A stretch of 64,000 bases of DNA from an uncultured Lactobacillus sp. (GTDB taxonomy: Bacteria > Bacillota > Bacilli > Lactobacillales > Lactobacillaceae), in the NCBI GenBank assembly GCA_937874695.1, contig CALNAJ010000017.1, forward strand, positions 86,371 to 150,370, written 5' to 3'. Below the pieces are notes generated by a model that saw only the letters and a program-made list of their open reading frames with translations, did not search any database and had not been told where the DNA came from. Position 1 is the stretch's first letter, and every line of letters starts with the position of its first letter. This document shows positions 34,714-42,832 of the stretch, one piece after another. The position numbers and the translations under genes were made by a program.

Positions 34714-34986
34714 TAAAAATGTCGTGAGAAGAAGAGTAGCCATTAAGTTTCCTTTCAAGAGAGCCCCCGATGGTGTGAACGGGCAGGGAAGTCCATGGTG
34801 AAGATGAGCTTCGAAATGACCGATGCTAGTGCAAGCTAACATTGCGGAAGGATCCGTTACCATCCCTGGTATCAGTAGTGTACCGTTGAGGCGTCAATTC
34901 AGTTGACGCGAACAAAGGGTGGTAAAGCGACAGTTCGCCCCTTAATCGTTGTTTTAAACAACAACGTTTAGGGGGCGAATTTTTTT
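34714..34986 (+). promoter_or_regulatory. T-box riboswitch leader of the permease-cyclase operon
   Basis: Contains AGAAGAAGAGTAG (stem I, 5' side of the specifier loop), the stem III hairpin GCGTCAATTCAGTTGACGC (34892), the T-box AGGGTGGTAAAGCG (34916-34929), and the competing terminator. T-boxes read uncharged tRNA and allow read-through. The specifier is not certain: after the S-turn GAA at 34800, GAT (34803) or ATG (34804) are the nearest candidates; TTC at 34810 is another. Confidence 0.88.
34934..34986 (+). terminator. T-box terminator
   Basis: TTCGCCCCTTA...CGTTGTT pairs with AACAACG...TAGGGGGCGAA, followed by seven T; its 5' arm overlaps the antiterminator region. Confidence 0.9.
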
Positions 34987-34989
34987 GTC

Positions 34990-35224
34990 CACTGTTTCAG
35001 CTGGGGCGTCACAAGGGTCTCAGCAACAACGAAGAATTATTAGTGATAATCAACTGCAGTGGTGGTCACCGATAAAACTTTGCGTTCCAGTCTAGAGAGA
35101 ATTGATGAGGTGCTGGCGGGATAACGTGAGCTCGTGAGGCGTCATATACCAGCCCATGTCGCTATTCCAATGGCACTGTCACATTGCTTAACCGAAACAA
35201 AAATCTGCATAAGAAGATGACGTT
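34990..35224. other. Untranslated stretch between T-box and permease; nothing recognised
   Basis: About 235 bases with no frame, no clear hairpin and only a weak AAGAAGATG ribosome site before the permease start. Confidence 0.4.
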
Positions 35225-36562
35225 ATGGAAAGTACAACTTCAGAATTAAAAGTGAGTTTATCCACGAAAGATTTAGTGATTTACGGGGTGACCTTCATGA
35301 TTCCCGTCGCACCGTTGGCCTTCTACGGGTCGTTCCTGACCCCAGCGAATGGGATGGTCTCGCTGGCCTACTTGGTGGGGATGATTGCCATGCTCTTCAC
35401 CGGCTTCAGCTACGCAACTATGGCTGGGAGTTATCCGTTCTCCGGGTCCGTGTACACCTACGTTCAACAGGGAACGACAGCTGGCCTTGGCTTCATCAGT
35501 GGCTGGGGTATCGTCTTGGACTACCTGTTGATTCCCACGATTACATACTTAATTACGCAATCGTTTGGTCAGTCCCTCATTCCCGGCATTCCCGGTTGGG
35601 TGTGGATTGTGGCGTTAGTGCTCTTTAATACCGTGATTAATATCTTGGGTGTCAATATCGTAACGAAAATCAGTTGGGTCTTGATTGCCTTGCAGGCCTT
35701 CGTCTTACTGGCCTTCGTGGTGGGCACGGTGACCGCCTTGATTCAGGGAACGATTCATCCTAATGTGGTGGCCTTCTACAATCCCGCACACTTCAATTTC
35801 CAAGGGGTGTTGCAAGCCACGGGGATTGTTATCGTCAGCTACCTAGGCTTTGATGCCGTCAGCACGCTGTCCGAAGAAGCAGAGAATCCTTACCATTCCG
35901 TGGGTCGTGCCATTATTCTTTCCATCGTCAGTATCGGTTTGCTCTTCGTCTTCATCACTGCACTGGCCGGGTTTGTGGCTCCTGATTATCAGAATCTGAA
36001 TCCCAACACGGCATTCTTAGGCATCCTCGACAGAGTTGGCGGGGCTTGGCTCGTCAAATTAGCCGACATCACGATTATCCTGTCTTTTGGATTCGCCAGT
36101 GGGCAGGAGGGGCAGACCGCCGTTTCACGAATCCTCTACGCCATGGGGCGTGACGGCGTGTTACCAGCCTCATTAGCTAAGCTGCATAAACGTTACCAGA
36201 CGCCGGTCGTGGCCATCGTCTTAGTTGGTTTGGTTTCCCTGGTATTATCGTTGGCCTTATCTCAGAATATGGTTTCCAATTTGGTGAGTTTCGGCGCCCT
36301 GTTTGGTTTCATGGTCCTGAACTTATCGGTGATCTGGAAGTTCTATATCACGGGTAAACACAGCACGTTCGGTGATTTTCTGAAGCACTGCCTGTCACCA
36401 TTGATTGGTTTTGGTGTGAGTGCCTGGATTTTCTTGAACCTGTCGATCGATGCCAAATTAGTGGGTGCATCTTGGTTAGCTGTAGGAATCGTCATTCTCT
36501 TAGTGAAGACGCGGTTCTTTACCGTTCGGACGCCCAAATTAGACTTTACCAGTAAGGATTAA
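35225..36562 (+). CDS. APC-superfamily amino acid permease under T-box control
   Basis: A 445-residue protein with about 12 hydrophobic segments and the APC hallmarks PVAPLAFYG in helix 1, YPFSGSVYTYVQ in helix 2-3 and GFDAVSTLSEEAENP near 225. These transporters exchange or symport amino acids. The T-box upstream means it is induced when one tRNA is uncharged; the amino acid is unresolved because the specifier is ambiguous. Followed 61 bases later by a cyclase-family enzyme in the same operon. Confidence 0.9.
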   Translation: MESTTSELKVSLSTKDLVIYGVTFMIPVAPLAFYGSFLTPANGMVSLAYLVGMIAMLFTGFSYATMAGSYPFSGSVYTYVQQGTTAGLGFISGWGIVLDYLLIPTITYLITQSFGQSLIPGIPGWVWIVALVLFNTVINILGVNIVTKISWVLIALQAFVLLAFVVGTVTALIQGTIHPNVVAFYNPAHFNFQGVLQATGIVIVSYLGFDAVSTLSEEAENPYHSVGRAIILSIVSIGLLFVFITALAGFVAPDYQNLNPNTAFLGILDRVGGAWLVKLADITIILSFGFASGQEGQTAVSRILYAMGRDGVLPASLAKLHKRYQTPVVAIVLVGLVSLVLSLALSQNMVSNLVSFGALFGFMVLNLSVIWKFYITGKHSTFGDFLKHCLSPLIGFGVSAWIFLNLSIDAKLVGASWLAVGIVILLVKTRFFTVRTPKLDFTSKD

Positions 36563-36623
36563 TGTGACTTAAAGTAGCCGTTAGCCTTACAACAACGGCC
36601 AAAAAATATTGGAGGACTATTCT

Positions 36624-37409
36624 ATGACAAAAACTAACGATTCTAAAACTGCAGTTGAACCCGCAACCTCGCCAGTCGCTCAAGTGGTGACTTCACTGAA
36701 GAATTTTAAATGGGTCGATTTGACCCATACCTTTGGCCCCGATAGCCCACGATTCCCTTCATTCGCTAAGCCGGAATTCAAGACAATCTTTACTCATGCA
36801 GATGGCTTCTTCGTCAAAGAGTATACGTTCCCTGGACAATTCGGGACGCATATCGATCCGCCCATTCACTTTGATGCCCATCAGGACAAATACGTGGAAG
36901 ATTTGGATTTAAAGGAACTCGTCTTACCTTTGATTGTGATTGATCACTCGGGTGCCGTTGCCAAGAGTGCCGATGCTTCGCTAAGTGTAGCTGACATCAA
37001 GGCATGGGAGGCTAAGCACGGTAAGATTCCGGCAAAGGCCTTCGTTGCCTTACGAACTGACTGGGGCAAGCGCTGGCCAAGTCAGGAAAAATTTGAAAAT
37101 CTTGACGCTAAGGGGCAGGCACATTATCCCGGTTGGGACCTCGATGCATTGAAGTTTATCTACGAACAACGCCACGTTACGGCTAATGGTCATGAAACCT
37201 TCGACACCGATACGGCGGTCAACCAAGAAGGGGGATTAGTTGGGGAATACTACGTGTTGTCACATGGCCACTATCAGGTGGAACTATTAGACAACTTGGA
37301 CCTGGTTCCGGCCACTGGTGCCTACATCTTCATCTCGGTACCTAAGGCAGAAAAGGCCCCCGGATTTCCTGTGAGGGCATTTGCGGTCGTACCGGACGCT
37401 ACTAAATAA
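36624..37409 (+). CDS. Cyclase family protein (kynurenine formamidase-like metal hydrolase)
   Basis: A 261-residue protein with the metal-binding signature FGTHIDPPIHFD near residue 83 and a further His in SHGHYQVELL near the C-terminus. Cyclase-family enzymes hydrolyse N-formylkynurenine, isatin or similar amides. AGGACT-type ribosome site (TTGGAGGAC) fixes the start at 36624; a longer start at 36609 overlaps it. Co-transcribed with the T-box-controlled permease, suggesting the two handle one imported compound; that link is inference. Confidence 0.88.
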   Translation: MTKTNDSKTAVEPATSPVAQVVTSLKNFKWVDLTHTFGPDSPRFPSFAKPEFKTIFTHADGFFVKEYTFPGQFGTHIDPPIHFDAHQDKYVEDLDLKELVLPLIVIDHSGAVAKSADASLSVADIKAWEAKHGKIPAKAFVALRTDWGKRWPSQEKFENLDAKGQAHYPGWDLDALKFIYEQRHVTANGHETFDTDTAVNQEGGLVGEYYVLSHGHYQVELLDNLDLVPATGAYIFISVPKAEKAPGFPVRAFAVVPDATK

Positions 37410-37584
37410 TTCAAACGAAATCACTCAACACGTTGTCACGGGAAAAATGTAGTCGTCGCAGAAAAGTATTTTGAGATTTTGAGGCAGCTGTCCGTGTGAC
37501 CAGAGCAGATGGCTTAGCTCGTGTACGGCACCTTCCCGAATATGTGGGAGTTTGCTTTCTATCATGCTAGTAATGTTCTATACT

Positions 37585-37803
37585 ATGGCCAGATTCTAAG
37601 GTAACCTAATTTTAGGGAGCTTGACGGAATCCGCATGTAAAGTTGAGCGAAGCGTTTGTAACCCGTGAGGTGACTGGTCCCGCGAGACGGTCATCACTGG
37701 GAACAAGAAAAAACGTCAAGGACGCGAACCATGATTACTAGGAAGTCGTGGGGAAGCGGCCGTACATAAATAAAGGACTGAGGCAATTGGCCTCAGTCCT
37801 TTA
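37585..37803 (+). ncRNA. Candidate structured small RNA
   Basis: A 400-base gap holds no frame, but from a TATACT near 37580 to the terminator at 37772-37803 several local hairpins occur: CCTAATTTTAGG (37613) and GTGACTG...CGGTCATCAC (37669). It has the size and end of a small RNA. I do not match it to a known family; low confidence. Confidence 0.3.
37772..37803. terminator. Bidirectional terminator
   Basis: AAAGGACTGAGGC and GCCTCAGTCCTTT form a perfect 13-bp stem; it serves the CPBP protease (minus) and whatever is transcribed from the left. Confidence 0.88.
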
Positions 37804-37809
37804 TTTGCG

Positions 37810-38502
37810 TCAAATTAGAGATAACGCGTTATTTAAAAAGTGAAGTGTCATATCGTAACGAATATCACGGAAGTGTAGGTAGCTATAGCCCAACACCCAG
37901 CCCAGCGCAGAGTACATGATTAACGTTGGGGTGAAGCTGGACACGTGCATGAAGCCAAAGATGATTCCCGAGATAAAGATACCGAGAAAATTCATCAGTC
38001 GCGTATTTTTACTGAAGAAGTAATTCAGGAAGATACCGCGGAAGATGAGCTCTTCAAACACCGGTGCCAGTAAAATCGCATAGGCCAAGTTCCAGAAGGG
38101 CAGTTGCGTGACCTGCTGATTGATGGCCGTCTGATTAGCGGGACTAGGCAGAATGTGCGTGGCAATCAAGATCGACCATGAATACTGAATTGCCAGCATC
38201 AAGATGAAGAATCCAATCAGTTGGCTCACAGTTTTTCCGGTAAAGGGGGTTCGACCGAAGTCACGCGGATTATTTTGTTGCAGCTGTTTCTGATAACGCC
38301 AGGTGATAAAGCCCAGCAACAGCCCGGAGTAGATCAGCATCATCCCGATTGCCCGGTTGGGGCTACTCCCGTGACTGGCTTGTTGGGTCGCCAGGGTGAG
38401 AAAGATGCTGTCGATGAGATACAACAGTAGGAACCCTAGCCACTTGAGGTCACGCAGGACCCAGTCGAGCAGCCAGTTGATTCCCTTATTCCAAGAATTC
38501 AT
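37810..38502 (-). CDS. CPBP-family intramembrane protease (CAAX-like)
   Basis: A 230-residue protein with about seven hydrophobic segments. The CPBP motifs are EELIFRG near residue 151 (EExxxR) and FGFMHVSSF near 190 (FxxxH), plus SALGWVLGYSYLHFRD near the end. In lactobacilli these proteins are linked to bacteriocin immunity or envelope proteolysis. GGAGG nine bases upstream fixes the start at 38502. No bacteriocin gene is adjacent. A subfamily B repeat lies just upstream. Confidence 0.88.
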   Translation of the reverse strand: MNSWNKGINWLLDWVLRDLKWLGFLLLYLIDSIFLTLATQQASHGSSPNRAIGMMLIYSGLLLGFITWRYQKQLQQNNPRDFGRTPFTGKTVSQLIGFFILMLAIQYSWSILIATHILPSPANQTAINQQVTQLPFWNLAYAILLAPVFEELIFRGIFLNYFFSKNTRLMNFLGIFISGIIFGFMHVSSFTPTLIMYSALGWVLGYSYLHFRDIRYDMTLHFLNNALSLI

Positions 38503-38561
38503 TCGGGCAATCCTCCAATATTTCAATGTTGTTTGGTGCATTTAAGTTGGTCTTTGTCAGC

Positions 38562-38739
38562 GCCTTGCCGGGCGGCACAAATAGCCTGGAACGCATGGGC
38601 GGACGCCTAAAGCCAAAGAGCGGTCTTTAGGCGTGGCTTCGAACCTCTGTGACCCGAGTTTCAAAGCCACCAATTCTCTAAGCGACAAGTCGCTAAGTGA
38701 ATTCCCACGGCTGAGGCTATTTGTGCCGCCCTCACGGCT
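38562..38739 (-). repeat. Cloverleaf repeat, subfamily B, copy 3
   Basis: The outer stem GGGCGGCACAAATAGCCT and AGGCTATTTGTGCCGCCC are an exact 18-base reverse complement although the sequence differs from other B copies. Inner hairpins: GCCTAAAGCC with GGTCTTTAGGC, GGCTTCGAACCTC with GAGTTTCAAAGCC, and AATTCTCTAAGCGAC with GTCGCTAAGTGAATT. Confidence 0.82.
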
Positions 38740-38941
38740 TACATGGTGGTTGGCACCAATCAACATAACAGATTCTATGTTTATACATAAAATTGACAGC
38801 TCATACCAGTGTTCTAAGGCTTATGAGTATGTTGAATGATGGTCTACTCAAATAGAGAGCAAACACGACACCCATCGAAAACCCCATCATCGCGGCAGTC
38901 TGATAAATAACCGACAATCTCAATGGTCAACGACTATCAAG
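38740..38941. other. Gap between two cloverleaf repeats; no gene seen
   Basis: About 200 bases without an open frame or clear hairpin separate the B copy and the A copy. Confidence 0.4.
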
Positions 38942-39118
38942 AGCCGGAGGAGGCCAGGGATGTCCCCGGCGTGACTGCGTGACGTAAGCGCGGGCTTACG
39001 TCACAGGACGTGTTTGGAAACTCGCGATTTTCAGCGAGGTTTCAAACCGAGCCGGAAGCCAGATTCTCAGGCTGCAGGCGGTCCCCACAGCAGGCGGAAT
39101 CCCTGGCAGCCGCAGGCG
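38942..39118 (+). repeat. Cloverleaf repeat, subfamily A, copy 3
   Basis: AGCCGGAGGAGGCCAGGGAT ... ATCCCTGGCAGCCGCAGGCG. The first hairpin differs from other A copies (GTGACGTAAGCGCG with CTTACGTCAC) but is fully paired. It lies 40 bases past the stop of the minus-strand VOC gene. Confidence 0.82.
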
Positions 39119-39158
39119 GCACTCTAAAGCTCACTGATCTCTAAAACAATGTTGTCAG

Positions 39159-39542
39159 TTATTTATCATACTTCCCGATTTCAATGAGGTTTTCGTCGGG
39201 GTCGCGGACGTAAACGGACGTCATTGGGCCCAGCGCTCCCTGCTTAGGGAGTGGCCCATCCACGATTTCCACCGCGTAGTTGGTCAGGTGGGACAGGATG
39301 TTTGCCAGTGGGTCGGTCGCGATGATGGCGAAGTCGGCGCCACCAATCGTGGGGTGCTTAGCGACTGGCAGATGGGGCGCGTCAGTCTGTTGGAAATTGA
39401 TCTTTTGTTTGCCGAGCTTGACGCCGCGGCGCCCATCGTCAAATTCGATGATAGGCAGGTCGAAAACCTCGTGGTACCAACGGACGGAGCGCTCGATGTC
39501 ACTAACAGTTAGGGTTAAATGGTCAATATTACGAATATTCAT
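39159..39542 (-). CDS. VOC (glyoxalase/dioxygenase fold) protein
   Basis: A 127-residue single VOC domain: IDHLTLTVSDIERSVRWY at the N-terminus (metal His), SVYVRDPDENLIEIGKY at the C-terminus (metal Glu). The spacing fits the GlxB/virulence-protein subgroup common in lactic acid bacteria. Substrate unknown; possibilities include thiol-conjugate isomerisation or a resistance-type activity. The ATG at 39542 follows AAGGACTG; the upstream ATG adds 11 unsupported residues. Confidence 0.85.
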   Translation of the reverse strand: MNIRNIDHLTLTVSDIERSVRWYHEVFDLPIIEFDDGRRGVKLGKQKINFQQTDAPHLPVAKHPTIGGADFAIIATDPLANILSHLTNYAVEIVDGPLPKQGALGPMTSVYVRDPDENLIEIGKYDK

Positions 39543-39659
39543 GAAAGTTTCAGTCCTTAGCAAGTAAATTTTCACTATTATAGCATAGTTTTCAGGAAAG
39601 ACCCTAAGCGGTGAAGTTGACGAACCCGGGCGTTTCGTGGTAAGTTACTACTTATATAT

Positions 39660-39700
39660 TATGTTTAGGATGAAGCCTTGACGTCGTCGGGGCTTTTTCT
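39660..39700 (+). promoter_or_regulatory. Short leader with terminator hairpin and three-codon frame before the ABC-F gene
   Basis: AAGCC (39673) pairs with GGCTT (39691) around GAC/GTC, followed by five T: a small terminator. Its 5' arm overlaps ATGAAGCCTTGA (39670-39681), a three-codon frame behind TTTAGG. ABC-F resistance genes are often controlled by such ribosome-sensing attenuators; the role here is inferred. Confidence 0.45.
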
Positions 39701-39727
39701 GCGTGAGAGAAGAAGGGAAGGATACAC

Positions 39728-41281
39728 GTGCCATTACTACAAGTTGACGACCTGAGCATGAGTTTCGCTGATAAGAAGCTCTACGAAGGGGCCAGTTTTA
39801 CCCTAGAAAAGGGCGAACACATGGGTGTCGTCGGGCAAAACGGGGTTGGTAAGTCAACCTTAATCAAAATTATTACGGGACAAGAACTCCCACTGACCGG
39901 AGAAGTGAAGTGGCAGAAGAAGACCCACGTGGGTTATTTGGACCAGTATGCCGATATTCCAGAAGGCATGACGCTGATCGACTTTCTGCATACCGCTTAC
40001 GCCGATCTTTATGAAATGAACGATCGGATGACGGCCATGTACACGGAATACGCCGAGAGCATGGATGACAAGCTCTTAGAGCGTGCCGGCCGGATTCAAG
40101 AGGAACTTGACGCACGGAACTTTTACGACGTTGAGACCGAGATTGAACGGGTTATTTCCGGGTTAGGTCTGGACGACATGGGTCGCGACCACGAAGTTGC
40201 CAACATGTCTGGGGGCCAACGGTCGAAGATCATCTTGGCTAAGCTGTTGTTGGAAACGCCAGACGTTATCTTACTGGATGAACCGACCAACTACCTGGAT
40301 ACGGCGCACATCGACTGGCTGGAAGATTATCTGAACGGCTTCGATGGGGCCGCACTGATTGTTTCCCATGATTACGATTTCTTACAAGACGTCACCAACT
40401 GTATCATTAACGTGGCGTTTGGTCGAATCACCAAGTATCGAGGAAACTTCAAGCAGGCCATGCGGCAACGGGCTGAAAAGGAAAAGGCCCAACAACGTGA
40501 ATTCGATAAGCAACAGGTCGTGATTGAAAAGGCCGAACGCTTTATCCGTAAGAACAAGGCTGGGTCCAAGTCGACCATGGCCAAGTCGCGGGAAAAGATG
40601 CTGAATCGTTTGGACCGGGTCGATCCACCTTCCACCAACATTCAAGCGCACTTCGATTTCCCTTACCAGGAAACCGGGTCGCAGAATGCCCTGGTCGTGG
40701 ACGAACTTTCCGTTGGGTATGATCGGCCACTGTTGAAGCCAGTGACTTTCTCCGTGACGACCGACCAAAAAGTCGGCCTGACCGGGTTCAATGGGGTCGG
40801 GAAGTCGACGCTGATCAAGTCCATCTTGGGCATCATCAAGGCCAAGGGTGGGGAAGCATCCTTCTCACCATCCGCACGAATCAGCTACTTTAGCCAGGAT
40901 TTAGTTTGGGATAACAATCGGCAGACACCTCTGCAGATTATCCAGGCGAAGTATGAAAAGTTACCACAAAAGGCCATTCGGACCAAGTTGTCTAAGTGTG
41001 GTTTGGATTCCGCTAATGCCATGAAACCAATCGGTGAGCTCTCCGGGGGCGAACAGACCAAGGTCAAGCTGGCTATGATGGAATTTGAACCCGCTAACTT
41101 CCTGATCATGGATGAACCAACGAACCATTTGGATGACGAGACCAAGCAAGCCCTGAAGGAAGCCATCAACACCTTCCCTGGGAATGCTATCATTGTCAGC
41201 CATGAGGAAAGCTTCTACACTGGATTGGTCGATAAGATCTTGAACGTGGAAAAGCTGAGTTTGAAGAATACCCAAAACTAA
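39728..41281 (+). CDS. ABC-F family ribosome-associated ATPase
   Basis: A 517-residue protein with two ATPase domains and no membrane segment: Walker A GQNGVGKST near residue 36 and GFNGVGKST near 354, signatures NMSGGQRSK and ELSGGEQTK, and two DEPTN Walker B sites. The linker between them is charged and helical (P-site tRNA interaction motif). ABC-F proteins act on the ribosomal E site in translation quality or antibiotic resistance. The start is a GTG after GAAGGGAAGG. The layout resembles YbiT/Abc-F housekeeping members more than dedicated resistance types. Confidence 0.92.
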   Translation: MPLLQVDDLSMSFADKKLYEGASFTLEKGEHMGVVGQNGVGKSTLIKIITGQELPLTGEVKWQKKTHVGYLDQYADIPEGMTLIDFLHTAYADLYEMNDRMTAMYTEYAESMDDKLLERAGRIQEELDARNFYDVETEIERVISGLGLDDMGRDHEVANMSGGQRSKIILAKLLLETPDVILLDEPTNYLDTAHIDWLEDYLNGFDGAALIVSHDYDFLQDVTNCIINVAFGRITKYRGNFKQAMRQRAEKEKAQQREFDKQQVVIEKAERFIRKNKAGSKSTMAKSREKMLNRLDRVDPPSTNIQAHFDFPYQETGSQNALVVDELSVGYDRPLLKPVTFSVTTDQKVGLTGFNGVGKSTLIKSILGIIKAKGGEASFSPSARISYFSQDLVWDNNRQTPLQIIQAKYEKLPQKAIRTKLSKCGLDSANAMKPIGELSGGEQTKVKLAMMEFEPANFLIMDEPTNHLDDETKQALKEAINTFPGNAIIVSHEESFYTGLVDKILNVEKLSLKNTQN

Positions 41282-41372
41282 GATTACGTTTCGGTAAAAA
41301 GCGTTCCCTTTTACCTCTAAATCCGTTACAGTTAACGGTGGGTTGAAATTCAGTGAAAAAGGACGGAAAAGC

Positions 41373-41966
41373 ATGAAACGATTCAGACAATTACTCGTTA
41401 TTGTCGTGTTGGTCGTTGTTGCGGCGGTGGGGATTAACCGCGTCATGCAACACACGTCGGCAGATAAAGCCGCGACCACACGGACGGTCAAATCAATAGC
41501 AAAACCAAAGGCGAAGGCCAAGACTATTGATTGGCGTGCACCTTCCGAAGATAAGGCCTATCCAAACTTAAAGACTTACCCGAATGCCTGGCTGGATGTG
41601 AATACCAGTAAGCAGCGGGTCTACGTGAAAAACGGCAATAAGGTGCTCTACACCATGTACTGTTCAACAGGAACGGGCAAGGAAAATGGCACCCCACACG
41701 GAACGTATTACATCCAGGCCGAACGTGGCAAGTTCTTCTATAACCAGGGTTCTGGTGAAGGGGCAAAATATTGGGTCTCCTGGAAGGATCATGGGATTTA
41801 TCTCTTCCACAGTGTCCCAACGGATAAGGACGGTAACTTCATCGAAAGTGAAGCTAAAGAACTGGGCAAGACGGCCGCGTCACACGGCTGTGTCCGGCTA
41901 TCGGTCTCCGATGCCAAGTGGGTTTACAACAACGTACCTTATGGGATGAAGGTTGTGATTCACTAG
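41373..41966 (+). CDS. L,D-transpeptidase (YkuD domain)
   Basis: A 197-residue protein with an N-terminal anchor (~6-24), a Lys/Ala/Thr linker, then a YkuD domain: VNTSKQRVYVKNG, HGTYYIQAERGK, and the catalytic SHGCVRL with Cys near residue 172. These enzymes make 3-3 cross-links in peptidoglycan or attach proteins to it. The ATG at 41373 has AAAAGGACGG upstream; the earlier in-frame TTG would put charged residues before the anchor. Confidence 0.9.
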   Translation: MKRFRQLLVIVVLVVVAAVGINRVMQHTSADKAATTRTVKSIAKPKAKAKTIDWRAPSEDKAYPNLKTYPNAWLDVNTSKQRVYVKNGNKVLYTMYCSTGTGKENGTPHGTYYIQAERGKFFYNQGSGEGAKYWVSWKDHGIYLFHSVPTDKDGNFIESEAKELGKTAASHGCVRLSVSDAKWVYNNVPYGMKVVIH

Positions 41967-42004
41967 GATTGATCGCTTGAAATTGAGTTGTTAAGCAATT
42001 GAAG

Positions 42005-42038
42005 CAGATTCGTCAATTAATGGCGAGTCTGTTTTTTA
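42005..42038 (+). terminator. Intrinsic terminator after the L,D-transpeptidase
   Basis: CAGATTCG and CGAGTCTG form the stem, followed by a T-rich tail. Confidence 0.8.
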
Positions 42039-42157
42039 TTTTAGATTATTTCTCGAAAATTTAATTTATCTTATTGAATGTTGATTGTTTTGATAAAACA
42101 AAGTGATAATATTAGGAGATAAGGATTAACCATCTATTTTTATTGGAGGCTATACAT

Positions 42158-42652
42158 ATGACAAAGCATCACATTTTTAAGCAGGTGGCAATCACCATCG
42201 TCGCATTAGTCAGTATAGGGGCTGTAGTGCCAGCAACAACAGCATCTGCGAAGACACGAACGACACCGACGGAACTTCGAGGAATATGGATTCGCTCTAT
42301 TGGCGATGCTGGATATACGCAATATCATATAAATAAAGGTACATTTTGGTATTCCTATGGTGGTATATATCACTTGGGAAAGTGGGATCGTGATGGTGCT
42401 AAAACATTGAAATTGGGATCAAAAGTAAAGAAAAATAAGATGTTTACGATTAGTAAAAAGGACAAAAAGGGCTATCGTATTCTCCGTGCCTCAACAAATG
42501 AGGATTCACAGCTTAGACTAAAGATTAAAAAAGTGAAGGTTAATAAAAAAGTTCGTATGCGGATTACGCAACAGTTCAGTCAATCTAACGAGACTCATAA
42601 TTATTTTGAAGCTACAAAGCATTGGGAAGCTAAGAATAATTGGAATTTTTAA
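42158..42652 (+). CDS. AT-rich secreted basic protein of unknown function
   Basis: A 164-residue protein with a signal peptide (cleavage near ASA/KTR at about residue 29) and a very basic, lysine-rich mature part; no recognised domain. Its codons favour A/T at third positions far more than neighbours do, suggesting recent acquisition. Ribosome site TTGGAGGC at proper spacing fixes the start at 42158. Confidence 0.72.
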   Translation: MTKHHIFKQVAITIVALVSIGAVVPATTASAKTRTTPTELRGIWIRSIGDAGYTQYHINKGTFWYSYGGIYHLGKWDRDGAKTLKLGSKVKKNKMFTISKKDKKGYRILRASTNEDSQLRLKIKKVKVNKKVRMRITQQFSQSNETHNYFEATKHWEAKNNWNF

Positions 42653-42777
42653 CAGTCTATAAGTTGTTCTGTCGGACTTTTTAGTGGTGGGGCTCTTTTT
42701 GAAGTCAGTTATCAGTGCAAATGAAGTGCGAAGATGATTTTAAAGTAGTATGTTGTGTGAGTATTCATAATTAAATT

Positions 42778-42823
42778 AAAACGTGCTGCAGATTTCTCTT
42801 AGAGAGGTCTGCAGCACGTTTTA
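42778..42823. terminator. Bidirectional terminator
   Basis: AAACGTGCTGCAGA and TCTGCAGCACGTTT form a perfect 14-bp stem; serves the secreted protein and the peptidase. Confidence 0.9.
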
Positions 42824-42832
42824 ATTTAAAGA

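Noticed and set aside
34517..34801. Open frames running through cloverleaf repeats (for example here and at 56489, 62983, 23552)
   Set aside because: They lie over structured repeats, lack ribosome sites and differ between copies through frame-breaking changes.
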